Source: Achromobacter insolitus
Lineage (GTDB): Bacteria; Pseudomonadota; Gammaproteobacteria; Burkholderiales; Burkholderiaceae_B
Assembly: GCF_002209555.1 (NCBI RefSeq)
Contig: NZ_NJIF01000011.1
Span: 1 to 64,000, forward strand
Reading direction: 5' to 3'
Length of the DNA stretch: 64,000 bases
The notes below the pieces were generated by a model. The model searched no databases and was not told where the DNA came from. It saw only the letters and a program-made list of their open reading frames with translations. Below, piece by piece: positions 17,762 through 26,731 of the stretch; within the stretch, counting starts at the first letter, position 1, and each line of letters opens with the position of its first letter. The translations under genes were made by a program, and so were the position numbers.

Positions 17762-18295
17762 ATGAATCGACGCCTACTTCTTTCCGCTGGCGTGGCCATT
17801 GCCGCCACGGTCGCGGGCGGCTACACCCTGATGGGCCGCAAGACCTCCGCGCCCTCGGCCCCCGCCGATGCCGGCGATCCCGTCGCCGGGCTGATGCAGA
17901 TGCAACTTCCCGACCTGAATGGGGCATCCCAGTCGCTGTCCGGCTGGAAAGGCCAGCCCATCGTGGTCAATTTCTGGGCAACCTGGTGCGCGCCGTGCGT
18001 GCGCGAAATGCCGGAACTCGATGCCCTGCAGAAAAAATATCCGCATGTACGATTTGTCGGGATTGGTGTCGATTCCGCCGCGAACATGCAAAAATTCGTC
18101 GAGAAAGTACAGGTTTCCTATCCGCTCTGGGTAATTGGCGCAGGTGCCATCGATACGCTGCGCAAGCTGGGAAATCCCAGCGGGGGTCTGCCTTTTACTA
18201 TTGTTTTCAACGCAGATGGCGGAATTAACCGGAAGATACTGGGTGAAATTCAGCCCGATGATCTGGATCGCACCTTATCTGGTTTAAAGGCGTAA
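17762..18295 (+). CDS. TlpA/ResA-like periplasmic thiol-disulfide oxidoreductase
   Basis: A 177-residue thioredoxin-fold protein. An N-terminal hydrophobic segment (about residues 3-24) after MNRR directs it to the periplasm or anchors it. The redox motif is [15 protein letters not shown] (CxxC near residue 78), and a cis-proline motif GLPFTIV follows. Proteins of this family reduce apocytochrome c or other envelope disulfides. It is divergently placed from mpl; the 92-base gap holds an A/T-rich run (tatatata, near 17695-17701) that could serve promoters in both directions. The specific partner is unknown. Confidence 0.88.
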   Translation: MNRRLLLSAGVAIAATVAGGYTLMGRKTSAPSAPADAGDPVAGLMQMQLPDLNGASQSLSGWKGQPIVVNFWATWCAPCVREMPELDALQKKYPHVRFVGIGVDSAANMQKFVEKVQVSYPLWVIGAGAIDTLRKLGNPSGGLPFTIVFNADGGINRKILGEIQPDDLDRTLSGLKA

Positions 18296-18384
18296 GTCTG
18301 TTGGACAAATAGTAGGAATTGGCGTAAAAAGCTGGTTTATCGGCTGTTTTGCCAACAATTGGCAAACCACTCATTGGCAAGCGC

Positions 18385-18819
18385 ATGGCGCAAAACATAC
18401 TGGTATTGCATGGCCCGAACCTGAACCTGCTCGGCACCCGAGAACCTCATATCTACGGCAGCCTCACGCTGCAACAGATCAATGAGAACCTTGAGTTGCT
18501 TGCAGGCGAAATGGGCGTCACGCTGACAGCGTGGCAAAGCAATCACGAAGGCGCGCTGGTTGACCGCATTCAGGCGGCCCGGCAAGACGGCACGGACTTC
18601 ATCATCATCAACGCGGCGGCATATACGCACACCAGCGTCGCAATTCGCGATGCGCTGGCCGGGGTCGCGATCCCATTTATTGAAGTACATTTGTCCAATC
18701 TGTATAAGCGAGAGCCCTTCAGGCATCACTCTTATCTGTCCGACTTGGCGGTAGGCCTCATCAGCGGCCTGGGCGCGGATGGCTACGAGGCGGCTCTGCG
18801 TTACGCAGTGCGGCACTGA
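18385..18819 (+). CDS. aroQ: Type II 3-dehydroquinate dehydratase
   Basis: A 144-residue enzyme that dehydrates 3-dehydroquinate to 3-dehydroshikimate. Motifs are [15 protein letters not shown] at the N-terminus, the catalytic Tyr in [13 protein letters not shown], the [11 protein letters not shown] loop, EVHLSN and RHHSYLSD. The start is ATG at 18385, giving [12 protein letters not shown]; the upstream ATG at 18349 adds 12 residues with no family counterpart. It sits upstream of accB, a common betaproteobacterial order. Base composition here is less GC-rich than the surrounding genes. Confidence 0.95.
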   Translation: MAQNILVLHGPNLNLLGTREPHIYGSLTLQQINENLELLAGEMGVTLTAWQSNHEGALVDRIQAARQDGTDFIIINAAAYTHTSVAIRDALAGVAIPFIEVHLSNLYKREPFRHHSYLSDLAVGLISGLGADGYEAALRYAVRH

Positions 18820-18906
18820 TCTCGCACCAAACCACAGCATTTACATCTTATATGGCGCGGACCCGACGCTGGGACGTCGCCGACACTATCTCGGGAAGCA
18901 GCTTCT

Positions 18907-19368
18907 ATGGACCTCCGAAAACTCAAAACCCTGATCGACCTGGTGGCTGAATCGGGCATCGCCGAGCTGGAAATCACCGAAGGCGAAGGCAAGGTGAGGA
19001 TCGTCAAGTTCTCGCAGACCTTGCAGCCGGTTGCCTATCACCACCCCGAAGCTGGCGTGCCCGCCGCGCCCGTGGCCCAGGCTGCCGCGCCGGCCGCGCC
19101 CGCCGCCGCCGCGGAAGCCGCGCCGGTGATCCAGGGCCACGTCGTGAAGGCCCCCATGGTCGGCACGTTCTACCGCGCTCCGAACCCGGGCGCTGCTCCG
19201 TTCATCGACGTAGGCGCCACCGTCAAGGAAGGCGACCCGCTGTGCATCATTGAAGCCATGAAGCTGCTCAATGAGATCGAAGCCGACAAGTCCGGCGTCA
19301 TCAAAGAAATCCTGGTCGAAAACGGCGAGCCCGTCGAGTACGGTCAACCCCTGTTCGTCATTGGCTGA
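18907..19368 (+). CDS. accB: Biotin carboxyl carrier protein of acetyl-CoA carboxylase
   Basis: A 153-residue carrier. The N-terminal 40 residues form the assembly region, then an Ala/Pro-rich linker (about residues 50-75), then the biotinyl domain. Biotin is attached to Lys119 in [11 protein letters not shown]. It shuttles carboxyl groups between AccC and the carboxyltransferase in fatty acid synthesis. accC starts 9 bases after its stop, so the pair is an operon. Confidence 0.97.
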   Translation: MDLRKLKTLIDLVAESGIAELEITEGEGKVRIVKFSQTLQPVAYHHPEAGVPAAPVAQAAAPAAPAAAAEAAPVIQGHVVKAPMVGTFYRAPNPGAAPFIDVGATVKEGDPLCIIEAMKLLNEIEADKSGVIKEILVENGEPVEYGQPLFVIG

Positions 19369-19377
19369 TAGCTGAAA

Positions 19378-20724
19378 ATGTTCGAAAAAATCCTGATCGC
19401 CAATCGGGGCGAAATCGCCCTGCGCATTCAGCGCGCTTGCCGCGAGCTGGGCATCAAGACTGTGGTCGTGCACTCCGAGGCCGACCGCGAAGCCAAGTAC
19501 GTGCGCCTGGCCGATGAATCGGTGTGCATCGGGCCCGCGCCGTCGCGTGAAAGCTACCTGAACATGCCGGCCATCATTTCGGCGGCCGAAGTCACGGATT
19601 CCGAGGCAATTCACCCGGGTTACGGGTTCTTGTCCGAAAATGCCGACTTCGCCGATCGCGTCGAAAAGAGTGGCTTCGTCTTCATCGGCCCGCGTCCCGA
19701 CACCATTCGCCTGATGGGCGACAAGGTCAGCGCCAAGCGCGCCATGATCGAAGCCGGCGTGCCGGTGGTGCCCGGTTCGGAAGGCGCGTTGCCCGACGAT
19801 CCGCAGGAAATCCTTCGTATTGCGCGCGAAGTCGGCTATCCGGTCATCATCAAGGCGGCAGGCGGCGGCGGTGGCCGCGGCATGCGCGTGGTGTACACCG
19901 AGGCCGCGCTGCTGAACGCCGTCACGATGACGCGTTCGGAGGCAGGCGCCGCATTCAACAACCCCGAAGTCTATATGGAGAAGTTCCTGGAAAATCCACG
20001 CCACGTGGAAATCCAGGTGCTCGCCGACGGCGGCCGCAATGCGGTCTGGCTGGGCGAGCGCGACTGCTCCATGCAGCGTCGCCACCAGAAGGTCATCGAG
20101 GAAGCGCCGGCCCCCGGCATCGCGCGCCGCCTGATCGAGCGCATCGGCGACCGTTGCGCCGACGCCTGCCGCAAGATGGGCTACCGCGGCGCGGGCACGT
20201 TCGAGTTCCTGTATGAAAACGGCGAGTTCTATTTCATTGAAATGAACACCCGCATCCAGGTCGAGCACCCCGTCACCGAGCTGATCACCGGCGTCGACCT
20301 GGTCCAGCAGCAGATCCTGATCGCCGCCGGCGAGAAGTTCACGCTGCGCCAGCGCGACATCACGTTCAAGGGCCACGCGATCGAATGCCGCATCAACGCG
20401 GAAGATCCTTTCCGCTTCGTGCCCAGCCCTGGCCGGATCACCAACTGGCATACGCCGGGCGGTCCGGGCGTGCGCATCGATTCGCATGCGTTCAACGGTT
20501 ATTTCGTGCCGCCGAACTACGATTCGATGATCGCCAAGGTCATTACCTACGGTGACACGCGCGACCAGGCGCTGGCCCGCATGCGCACCGCGCTGTCGGA
20601 AATGGTGGTGGAAGGCATTTCCACCAACATCCCGCTGCACCGCGAAATGCTGCAGGACGCCCGCTTCATCGAAGGCGGCACCAGCATCCACTACCTGGAA
20701 CACAAGTTGGCTCAGCGTCCCTGA
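19378..20724 (+). CDS. accC: Biotin carboxylase subunit of acetyl-CoA carboxylase
   Basis: A 448-residue ATP-grasp enzyme that carboxylates biotin on AccB using bicarbonate and [20 protein letters not shown] opens the preATP-grasp domain. The glycine-rich ATP loop [14 protein letters not shown] is near residue 160, and the [26 protein letters not shown] and RINAED motifs follow. Length is standard. A terminator-like hairpin follows at 20732. Confidence 0.97.
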   Translation: MFEKILIANRGEIALRIQRACRELGIKTVVVHSEADREAKYVRLADESVCIGPAPSRESYLNMPAIISAAEVTDSEAIHPGYGFLSENADFADRVEKSGFVFIGPRPDTIRLMGDKVSAKRAMIEAGVPVVPGSEGALPDDPQEILRIAREVGYPVIIKAAGGGGGRGMRVVYTEAALLNAVTMTRSEAGAAFNNPEVYMEKFLENPRHVEIQVLADGGRNAVWLGERDCSMQRRHQKVIEEAPAPGIARRLIERIGDRCADACRKMGYRGAGTFEFLYENGEFYFIEMNTRIQVEHPVTELITGVDLVQQQILIAAGEKFTLRQRDITFKGHAIECRINAEDPFRFVPSPGRITNWHTPGGPGVRIDSHAFNGYFVPPNYDSMIAKVITYGDTRDQALARMRTALSEMVVEGISTNIPLHREMLQDARFIEGGTSIHYLEHKLAQRP

Positions 20725-20731
20725 CCCGCGA

Positions 20732-20764
20732 TCCGGGGCGTTAGCTCCGGACCGTTCCTGTTTT
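20732..20764 (+). terminator. Terminator-like hairpin after accC
   Basis: Arms 20732-20739 and 20744-20751 pair (one G-T pair) around gtta, followed after a short gap by TTTT. The stem resembles the gtccggagc hairpin in the core of the repeat elements, which suggests that this stem type is a common terminator in this genome. Confidence 0.55.
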
Positions 20765-20779
20765 GTATTACGGTCGATC

Positions 20780-20803
20780 GGGCCGCGGCGCAAGCCGCGG
20801 CCC
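20780..20803 (+). other. GC-only hairpin in the prmA leader
   Basis: Perfect 10-bp arms (20780-20789 and 20794-20803) around gcaa, 24 bases before the prmA start. It could be part of the accC terminator or a structured leader for prmA. Confidence 0.5.
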
Positions 20804-20826
20804 GTTGGCCAGATGGAAGAATCATC

Positions 20827-21756
20827 ATGCGTGAACTCGTGCTCCATTGCCTGGAGGCGCAAGCCGAAGCCCTCTCGGACGCCCTGCTGGAAGCGGGCGT
20901 GCTGTCGGTATCGGTTGAAGACGCCGACCTGGGCACCGACGACGAACGCCCCTTGTTCGGCGAACCGGGCACCGAGCCCGACGTGCAGGCCTGGGACCGG
21001 AACCGCGTCGTTGCCTTGTTGCCCGACGGAGCCGATCCCGCGCAGATCATGGAAGAAGCCGGCGCCGCGGGCGAACTGGATCCTGCAGTGTTCGAGGGCT
21101 GGAGCCTGCGCGACGTGCCGGACGCCGACTGGGTGCGGCTGACGCAATCGCAGTTCGGTCCCATCCATATCGCCGAGCGCCTGTGGATCGTGCCCAGCTG
21201 GCACCGCGATAATCCCGACGTCCCGGCGTTCGAGCCGGAAGCCGCCACCCAGGAAGGCGCCATCCATATCGAGCTGGATCCCGGCCTGGCGTTCGGCACG
21301 GGCAGCCATCCCACAACGCATCTGTGCCTGGCCTGGCTGGAAGCCGAGTTGCCGGCCGGCGCCACGTTGCTGGACTACGGCTGCGGCTCGGGCATTCTGG
21401 CCATTGCCGCGCGCAAGCTGGGCGCGGGCCCGACGCAGGCGGTGGATATCGACGCCCAGGCGGTGCAGAGCACGGTCTTCAATGCCGAGGTCAACCACGT
21501 CGAACTCCAGGCCATGCTGCCCGATGCGCTGGCGGAAGGCACCTTTGAAGTGGTCGTGGCCAACATCCTGTCCAATCCCCTGAAAGTGCTGGCGCCCATG
21601 CTGGCCGGACGCGTCGCCGCAGGCGGCCATCTGGTGCTGTCCGGCGTGCTGGAACGGCAGGCTGAAGAAGTGGCGGCTGCGTATGCGCCCTGGATCGCCA
21701 TGTCGGTCTGGCGCGCGCGTGACGGCTGGGTGTGCCTGCACGGCCAGAAGGCCTGA
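20827..21756 (+). CDS. prmA: Ribosomal protein L11 methyltransferase
   Basis: A 309-residue SAM-dependent enzyme that trimethylates L11. The N-terminal substrate-recognition domain (residues 1-95) is followed by a Rossmann methyltransferase with [14 protein letters not shown], the SAM motif [15 protein letters not shown] and [11 protein letters not shown]. Length is usual for PrmA. The downstream DUF3426 gene starts 24 bases after the stop, as in other betaproteobacteria. Confidence 0.95.
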   Translation: MRELVLHCLEAQAEALSDALLEAGVLSVSVEDADLGTDDERPLFGEPGTEPDVQAWDRNRVVALLPDGADPAQIMEEAGAAGELDPAVFEGWSLRDVPDADWVRLTQSQFGPIHIAERLWIVPSWHRDNPDVPAFEPEAATQEGAIHIELDPGLAFGTGSHPTTHLCLAWLEAELPAGATLLDYGCGSGILAIAARKLGAGPTQAVDIDAQAVQSTVFNAEVNHVELQAMLPDALAEGTFEVVVANILSNPLKVLAPMLAGRVAAGGHLVLSGVLERQAEEVAAAYAPWIAMSVWRARDGWVCLHGQKA

Positions 21757-21779
21757 GCGCGGCCGCAGCAGATCGCGCC

Positions 21780-23036
21780 ATGGCCTTGACCACCCGTTGC
21801 CCGCAGTGCGGCACCACCTTCAAGGTGGTGCCTGATCAATTGCGGGTCCGTAATGGCCTGGTGCGTTGCGGGGCCTGCTCGACCGTGTTCGACGGACGCG
21901 CCTGCCTGGTCCCGGCCGCGGGCGCGGCGCCGCAGTCCGCGCCGCCTGCCGCGCCTGTGTCGCCGGCCGCCAGCCATGCGGCGCCGGTGCTGGCCACGCC
22001 TGCCGTACCAGCCGCGCCGCAGGTTCCTCCCTGGGAAGACGAGCCGGAACCGCCGCTCGCGCCCGCGAGGCCTCCTGTTGCCGCCTCGGCTCCTCCAGCC
22101 GTGCTGCGCGGCCGCGACGACATCCGCCGACGCGTCGAACCTGTCCAGGCCGAGCAGGCGGAAGACCTCGACGAGGCCGACGGCCAGGCCGATGACGATC
22201 TTGCGGATGCCGAGGAGCCGCCGCGCTGGACGGCGCCTGCCGCGGCCAGGCCTGCGCACTACGCCGAGCAGGCTGCGCGCGGTACCCATGCGGAGCCGTC
22301 CTTCACCATTGGCCGTGCGCGCCCCGATGTGCGCGATGAAGCTCGCGACGACGAATACGACAACGAGTACGCCGACGAACACCGCGACGACGACCGTGAC
22401 GACTACCACGACGAATATGCTGGCGACCGCGAAGCCCCCGGCGAGCCGGTGCTGGGCGATACACGCACTCGCTATTCCAGCGCGACCGATGTGGGCCGGG
22501 CGCCACCCGAGTTCCTCGATCAGGACCGCCAGGAACGGCGCGGCCTGTTGCGCAAGCTGTGGGGCTATGCCTGCCTGGTTGGCCTGATCGCGCTGGGCCT
22601 GCAGCTGGTGTATGCCTACCGCACGGACATCGCCAATTCCGTGCCCGCCCTGCGGCCCGTGCTGGAAACCGTGTGCCAGCCGCTGGGCTGCACCGTGGGG
22701 TACGCGCGCCGCCTGGAGCGCATCGCGATCGCATCGTCGTCGCTGCAGCCGCCGACCGGCGCCGCGGCGATCGACGACGGGCGCAGCCGCCTGGTCCTGA
22801 CACTGGTCCTGCGCAACCGCTACGACAAGCCGCAGCACTGGCCTGCGCTGGTGCTGGACCTGACCGATCTGTCGGACACGGTCGTGGTGCGCCGCGTGCT
22901 CAAGCCCGAGGACTATCTCACACCGGAACAGTTGCGCGGTCCTTTCGCGCCCGCCGGCGAACTCAAGATTTCAGTACCCATTGAAGTGACCGGCGTCCAG
23001 GTCAATGGCTACCAACTCGATAAATTCTTTCCTTAA
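21780..23036 (+). CDS. Zinc-ribbon and DUF3426 membrane protein
   Basis: A 418-residue protein. Residues 5-40 form an MJ0042-type zinc ribbon with paired cysteines (TRCPQCGTTF and VRCGACSTVF). A long Ala/Pro-rich and then very acidic, Asp/Glu/Tyr-rich linker (about residues 185-225) follows. One membrane segment (about residues 262-282) leads into a C-terminal periplasmic DUF3426 domain. The family is common beside prmA in betaproteobacteria but its role is unknown. The start is ATG at 21780, directly giving MALTTRCPQC; an upstream ATG at 21732 lies inside prmA. Confidence 0.88.
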   Translation: MALTTRCPQCGTTFKVVPDQLRVRNGLVRCGACSTVFDGRACLVPAAGAAPQSAPPAAPVSPAASHAAPVLATPAVPAAPQVPPWEDEPEPPLAPARPPVAASAPPAVLRGRDDIRRRVEPVQAEQAEDLDEADGQADDDLADAEEPPRWTAPAAARPAHYAEQAARGTHAEPSFTIGRARPDVRDEARDDEYDNEYADEHRDDDRDDYHDEYAGDREAPGEPVLGDTRTRYSSATDVGRAPPEFLDQDRQERRGLLRKLWGYACLVGLIALGLQLVYAYRTDIANSVPALRPVLETVCQPLGCTVGYARRLERIAIASSSLQPPTGAAAIDDGRSRLVLTLVLRNRYDKPQHWPALVLDLTDLSDTVVVRRVLKPEDYLTPEQLRGPFAPAGELKISVPIEVTGVQVNGYQLDKFFP

Positions 23037-23048
23037 GGGATGACTAGC

Positions 23049-23990
23049 ATGGCAACCCCAGTTCTGGTTTGCGGTTCGATGGCGTTCGACACCATCGCGG
23101 TGTTCGAAGGACGTTTCAAGGAGCACATTCTTGCCGACCGCATCCAGTCGCTGAGCGTGTCGTTCCTGGTGCCCAGCATGCGCAAGGAGTATGGCGGCTG
23201 CTCGGGCAATATTGCCTACAACATGAACCTGCTGGGCGGCAAACCCGTGCCGGTGGCGACCGTGGGCGAGGACGCCGGCGAATACATGGAGCGCATGGCG
23301 GGGCTGGGCATCGACGTCAGCCGCGTCAAAGTCATTCCGGGCACGTTTACCGCGCAGTGCTTCATTACGACCGATCTGGACGACAACCAGATCACGGCTT
23401 TCCACCCGGGCGCCATGTCGCACGCGGCGCAAAACGATCTGAGCGACGCCGACGCGGCCTGGGCCATTGTTGCGCCCGACGCCAAGGAGGGTATGTTTGC
23501 CCACGCCGAGCGCCTGCACAAGCGCGGCATCCCCTTCATCTTCGATCTGGGCCAGGCCATGCCGCTGTTCGACGGGGCGGACCTGGAACGCATGCTCGAG
23601 CTGGCGCAGGCGTTGACCGTAAACGACTACGAGGCTGGCGTGGTGGAACAGCGCACGGGCCGCAGCATGGCGGATATCGCCCGTACCCTGCAGGCCGTGG
23701 TGGTGACGCGGGGCGCGGAAGGCGCGACGCTGCTGACCGGCGGCAAGACCATCCAGATCGAGCCGGTGCGCGCGGCGCAGGTGGTGGACCCGACGGGCTG
23801 CGGCGATGCGCAGCGCGGCGGCCTGCTCTACGGCTTGACCAGCGGCTGGAATTGGGAAGACAGCTGCCGTCTGGGCAACGTCATGGGCGCCATCAAGATC
23901 GCTTCGCGCGGACCGCAGAACCATGCGCCCTCGCGTGCCGAGATCGACGCCGTGCTGCACGCGACCTACGGCATCCATCTGCCCGCATAA
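23049..23990 (+). CDS. PfkB-family carbohydrate/nucleoside kinase
   Basis: A 313-residue ribokinase-fold kinase, closest in pattern to adenosine kinase-like members. The N-terminal GGCSGNIAYNMNLLGG is the substrate-binding signature. The C-terminal DPTGCGDAQRGG holds the catalytic Asp, with Cys and Gln where most relatives have Ala and Phe. Two ATGs are possible; the aaggg ribosome site abuts the first (23040) and stands about 9 bases from the second (23049), so the second is chosen. The substrate is uncertain. Confidence 0.85.
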   Translation: MATPVLVCGSMAFDTIAVFEGRFKEHILADRIQSLSVSFLVPSMRKEYGGCSGNIAYNMNLLGGKPVPVATVGEDAGEYMERMAGLGIDVSRVKVIPGTFTAQCFITTDLDDNQITAFHPGAMSHAAQNDLSDADAAWAIVAPDAKEGMFAHAERLHKRGIPFIFDLGQAMPLFDGADLERMLELAQALTVNDYEAGVVEQRTGRSMADIARTLQAVVVTRGAEGATLLTGGKTIQIEPVRAAQVVDPTGCGDAQRGGLLYGLTSGWNWEDSCRLGNVMGAIKIASRGPQNHAPSRAEIDAVLHATYGIHLPA

Positions 23991-24043
23991 GCGGCGCTGG
24001 GAACCCGGCCGCTGCGTCGCGGTCGAACGGTTGAAAGATTTTG

Positions 24044-24070
24044 AAGGCGCCGCGTCCCGGCGCCTTTCTT
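24044..24070 (+). terminator. Intrinsic terminator after the PfkB kinase
   Basis: Nine-base arms 24044-24052 and 24058-24066 (aaggcgccg/cggcgcctt) followed by a short T-rich end. Confidence 0.7.
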
Positions 24071-24197
24071 GAGCCGCTTTACCGCTGTTTTTTCAGCTTC
24101 TGGCGGTGCGTTTCAGTGTGTTGCAGCCGCGCTGGCCGGGATTGTGGGCCAGGGTATGATGAGTACATCGTCGGCAACGGCCGATCGAGGAGTCCAA

Positions 24198-24701
24198 ATG
24201 AACCAAAGCAAAACTTTTTCCCTGGTGACGCCGCGCGCGGGGCGCTGGCTGGCGATTGCTGCCGTCGTGACCTCGATGGCGGTTTTGGGCGGCTGCGCCA
24301 ACCGCAGCGCGTCCAGCGGCGTCTACAGCTATGACCAGGCGCAACGCGAGCAGATCGTCCGTACCGGCACGGTCACCGGCGTGCGTCCCATCGTGATCCA
24401 GAACGACAAGTCCAGCGGCGTCGGCATGGTGGCTGGCGGTGCGCTGGGCGGCGTGGCGGGTAACGCCATTGGCGGCGGTACCGGCCGTACGATCGCGACC
24501 GTTGGCGGCGTCATTCTCGGCGCCCTGGCAGGTAACGCGATCGAAAACCAGACCGGCAAGAATTCCGGCTACGAAATCACCGTGCGCCTGGATAACGGCG
24601 AAACCCGCGTCGTCGCGCAGGAAGCGGACGTGCCCATCAGCGTGGGCCAGCGCGTGCAGGTGATCAGCGGCGCCGGTCCCACCCGCGTCACGCCGATGTA
24701 A
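24198..24701 (+). CDS. Glycine-zipper outer-membrane lipoprotein (SlyB/Pcp-like)
   Basis: A 167-residue lipoprotein. A signal peptide ends in the lipobox LGGC (Cys near residue 34). Two glycine-zipper stretches, GGALGGVAGNAIGGG and GGVILGALAGNAIE (about residues 77-115), are typical of SlyB/17-kDa antigen proteins that insert into or span the envelope. The C-terminal domain ISVGQRVQVISG is the usual SlyB tail. The start is ATG at 24198 behind a gaggag ribosome site; a longer frame from 24069 would mask the signal peptide. Confidence 0.9.
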   Translation: MNQSKTFSLVTPRAGRWLAIAAVVTSMAVLGGCANRSASSGVYSYDQAQREQIVRTGTVTGVRPIVIQNDKSSGVGMVAGGALGGVAGNAIGGGTGRTIATVGGVILGALAGNAIENQTGKNSGYEITVRLDNGETRVVAQEADVPISVGQRVQVISGAGPTRVTPM

Positions 24702-24737
24702 GTAGCCCTCTGACGCCCTTCGCGGCGCAGCAAGGCA

Positions 24738-24761
24738 AAGCCCCCGTCAGGGGGCTTTTTT
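24738..24761 (+). terminator. Intrinsic terminator after the glycine-zipper lipoprotein
   Basis: Arms agccccc (24739-24745) and gggggct (24750-24756) around gtca, followed by six T. Confidence 0.9.
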
Positions 24762-25113
24762 ATTGCGGCGGGGCGATCCTTAAACGGGGGCGGGGCAGAG
24801 GAGGGCGCGCGTGCGTAAAAATCTGTCGTTCGGCCGCAACGCGCCACCCGGGGATTTACCCGCGAACGTTACGTTTGCCAGCCTTTTCTCGCGATTTCAT
24901 CCACAAGTTCAATGGCGATTCGACGAACGTAGTGCCATGATTGCGTCTGCGATCGACGTCGCATTGCGAAAATCATGTAACTGAGTGCATCCGCGCGTCG
25001 TTCTGGAGGGCTGGACGTTCAGCCTGGTTTCAGTCGTTTCTTTGTAATCTCATCGTCCTGAATCCCGGGGCGGGGGATGTCTGGCCGATCAGGCCTGTAA
25101 CGCCGCACTATCT
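24762..25113 (+). promoter_or_regulatory. Gene-free leader of the D-alanylation operon
   Basis: 352 bases without a gene. The sequence is visibly less GC-rich than its neighbours around 24880-25050, as expected for a promoter region. No single clear -35/-10 pair or operator stands out. Short frames here have no features of genes. Confidence 0.5.
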
Positions 25114-25353
25114 ATGCATACCGAGCAAGAACTCCACACCAAGATCGGCGAGATCGTCGAGTCGATCGTCATGAAGAAAGTCACCCCCGATACGCAACTG
25201 ATTGCCACAGGCCTGGTCGATTCGCTCGCCGCCGTGGACATCACGCTGGCGGTCGAGTCGGAGTACGGTTGCAGCATCCCGGCTCCCGAGATCGCGGAGC
25301 ACCTACAGTCGGTCCGCACGCTTGCCGGCTATGTCGCTGCCCATACTTCGTAA
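25114..25353 (+). CDS. D-alanyl carrier protein (DltC/DraC-like)
   Basis: A 79-residue acyl-carrier-protein fold. The phosphopantetheine attachment Ser37 lies in TGLVDSLAAVD. In D-alanylation systems this protein receives D-alanine from the ligase (27876-29321) and hands it to the MBOAT/DltX membrane machinery. It is the first gene of five. The coding end overlaps the start of the DltD-like gene by 23 bases. Known family context: the dra locus of Bordetella pertussis and dlt of Gram-positives. Confidence 0.88.
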   Translation: MHTEQELHTKIGEIVESIVMKKVTPDTQLIATGLVDSLAAVDITLAVESEYGCSIPAPEIAEHLQSVRTLAGYVAAHTS

Positions 25354-26518
25354 TACCCGGCTGTTGTCTCACGTCGCGGCTGCCGCGACGGCGGTGGCTC
25401 TGGCAGTGGGAACATATTGCGGCGCGGATGATCTGCTCAGCCGCGTCGTGAACCCGATGTCGGCGCCCTCGGCCCTCGCGGCCACCAAGAGCAACTACCT
25501 GCCCAACCTGGGCCCGGACTGGGGTACCCAGCACGTCAACCTGAACCGCCTGGGCAACGCCCTGAGCGACGGGACGCTGGTCGTGCTTGGCTCGTCCGAG
25601 CTGTCCAGCCACGACCTGCGCTTCGTGCCCTATCGTTTCTTCCCCGAAGAACTGAAGGTGCCTACGCTGGCCTATGGCCACGCCATGTTCCAGTCCTACG
25701 GCATCGTCAGCGTGCTGGAGTCGGTGGCGGATTCGCTTACGCCCAACACGCGACTGGTGATCATGCTGTCGCCGGCCTGGTTCGCGTCGGGCGGGCAGCT
25801 GCCGCGCAGCGCGTTTGCCGAGCACGTGACCGGCCCGGTCTGGGACCGTCTCTGGGACCAGCCCAGCACGCGCGAGCAGATGCAGACATGGATCAGCGAC
25901 AACGCCAACTGGGGACTGCTGTGGCTCATCGCCAATGGGCAGGTTGCGGAGCTCAAGGACAAGCTGGGGCTGTGGTGGCATGCACGCAAGGAGCCGGCGC
26001 CCGATCGTCCGCGCAGCAAACTGTCCGTGCCGGCGCACCGCTACGTGTCATGGCCGTCCTCCGCGCGTCTCGATCAGGGGCAGTGGGCGCGCCTGACGCA
26101 TCAGGCGCGCGCAGTCGAGCAGGACCTGGGCGGCCACAACCCCTATGACGTGCGCGACGACTACTACAAACAGTACCTGGCGCCGCTGTATTCGCCGGCG
26201 CGCAACGAGTTTGCGGACGTGGACCCGATCACTCGCGCGGAACTCGGCGACTTGTCGCGCGTGATGGCGCTGTTGCAGAAGCGCAAGGTCCGCGCCTACT
26301 TCGTCATTCAGCCGTTCAATCCCAAGCTCATCCTGGATGTGGAACGCTTCGACCCGGTGGTGGCTGCCATCACGGGCATGTGCGCGCGCTACCAGATGGG
26401 CTGCCTGGATCTCTACAGCATCCCGTTCGAACCGGGCATGCTGCGTGACGACATGCACTTGGCCGAGCTCGGCTGGGCCATGGCCGATCAAGGCATTGCG
26501 GAGTACTTTTCCCGATGA
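25331..26518 (+). CDS. DltD-like D-alanyl transferase/esterase, membrane-anchored
   Basis: A 395-residue protein with an N-terminal membrane anchor (about residues 15-32) and an extracytoplasmic SGNH-hydrolase-like domain. VVLGSSELSSHD near residue 85 holds the nucleophile Ser in the DltD-type GSSEL motif, and the C-terminal LRDDMHLAELGW supplies the Asp-His pair. It is expected to act in the periplasm on the acceptor. The start ATG at 25331 lies inside the carrier gene (23-base overlap); the next in-frame Met would lose the anchor. It overlaps the next gene as ATGA. Confidence 0.85.
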   Translation: MSLPILRNTRLLSHVAAAATAVALAVGTYCGADDLLSRVVNPMSAPSALAATKSNYLPNLGPDWGTQHVNLNRLGNALSDGTLVVLGSSELSSHDLRFVPYRFFPEELKVPTLAYGHAMFQSYGIVSVLESVADSLTPNTRLVIMLSPAWFASGGQLPRSAFAEHVTGPVWDRLWDQPSTREQMQTWISDNANWGLLWLIANGQVAELKDKLGLWWHARKEPAPDRPRSKLSVPAHRYVSWPSSARLDQGQWARLTHQARAVEQDLGGHNPYDVRDDYYKQYLAPLYSPARNEFADVDPITRAELGDLSRVMALLQKRKVRAYFVIQPFNPKLILDVERFDPVVAAITGMCARYQMGCLDLYSIPFEPGMLRDDMHLAELGWAMADQGIAEYFSR

Positions 26519-26724
26519 GCAAGATTCTTCCCACGGCCTCGCCCGAGGCCGGCAGCACTGGCGAAGGGCAGCAAACCCGCAAGGCGGCTGCCGCCTGGGG
26601 ACGCCGCTTTTTCTGGCACCTTTGCCTGTATATCGGCGTGATCCTGGTGTTCGTGCTGCAGGCGCAGCCCACCACGGGCAGCGGCGGACCGATCAAGGTC
26701 GAATTCCAATACCAACAGTTCTGA
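26515..26724 (+). CDS. DltX-like small membrane protein
   Basis: A 69-residue protein with a polar N-terminus, one membrane helix (about residues 32-50) and a short outside tail ending in VEFQYQQF. The ending fits the F-x-Y-x-x-F motif of DltX, the small Dlt partner whose C-terminal Tyr has been proposed to carry D-alanine between the MBOAT protein and DltD. The start overlaps the DltD-like stop (ATGA) and the MBOAT gene follows after 7 bases, so it is embedded in the operon. The sequence is otherwise too short for firm homology. Confidence 0.75.
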   Translation: MSKILPTASPEAGSTGEGQQTRKAAAAWGRRFFWHLCLYIGVILVFVLQAQPTTGSGGPIKVEFQYQQF

Positions 26725-26731
26725 GCCCGGC

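Noticed and set aside
18886..21741. A 951-codon minus-strand open frame across accB, accC and prmA
   Set aside because: It is antisense to three unmistakable genes and its translation is His/Gly/Arg-rich with no domain; GC-rich DNA commonly leaves such frames open.
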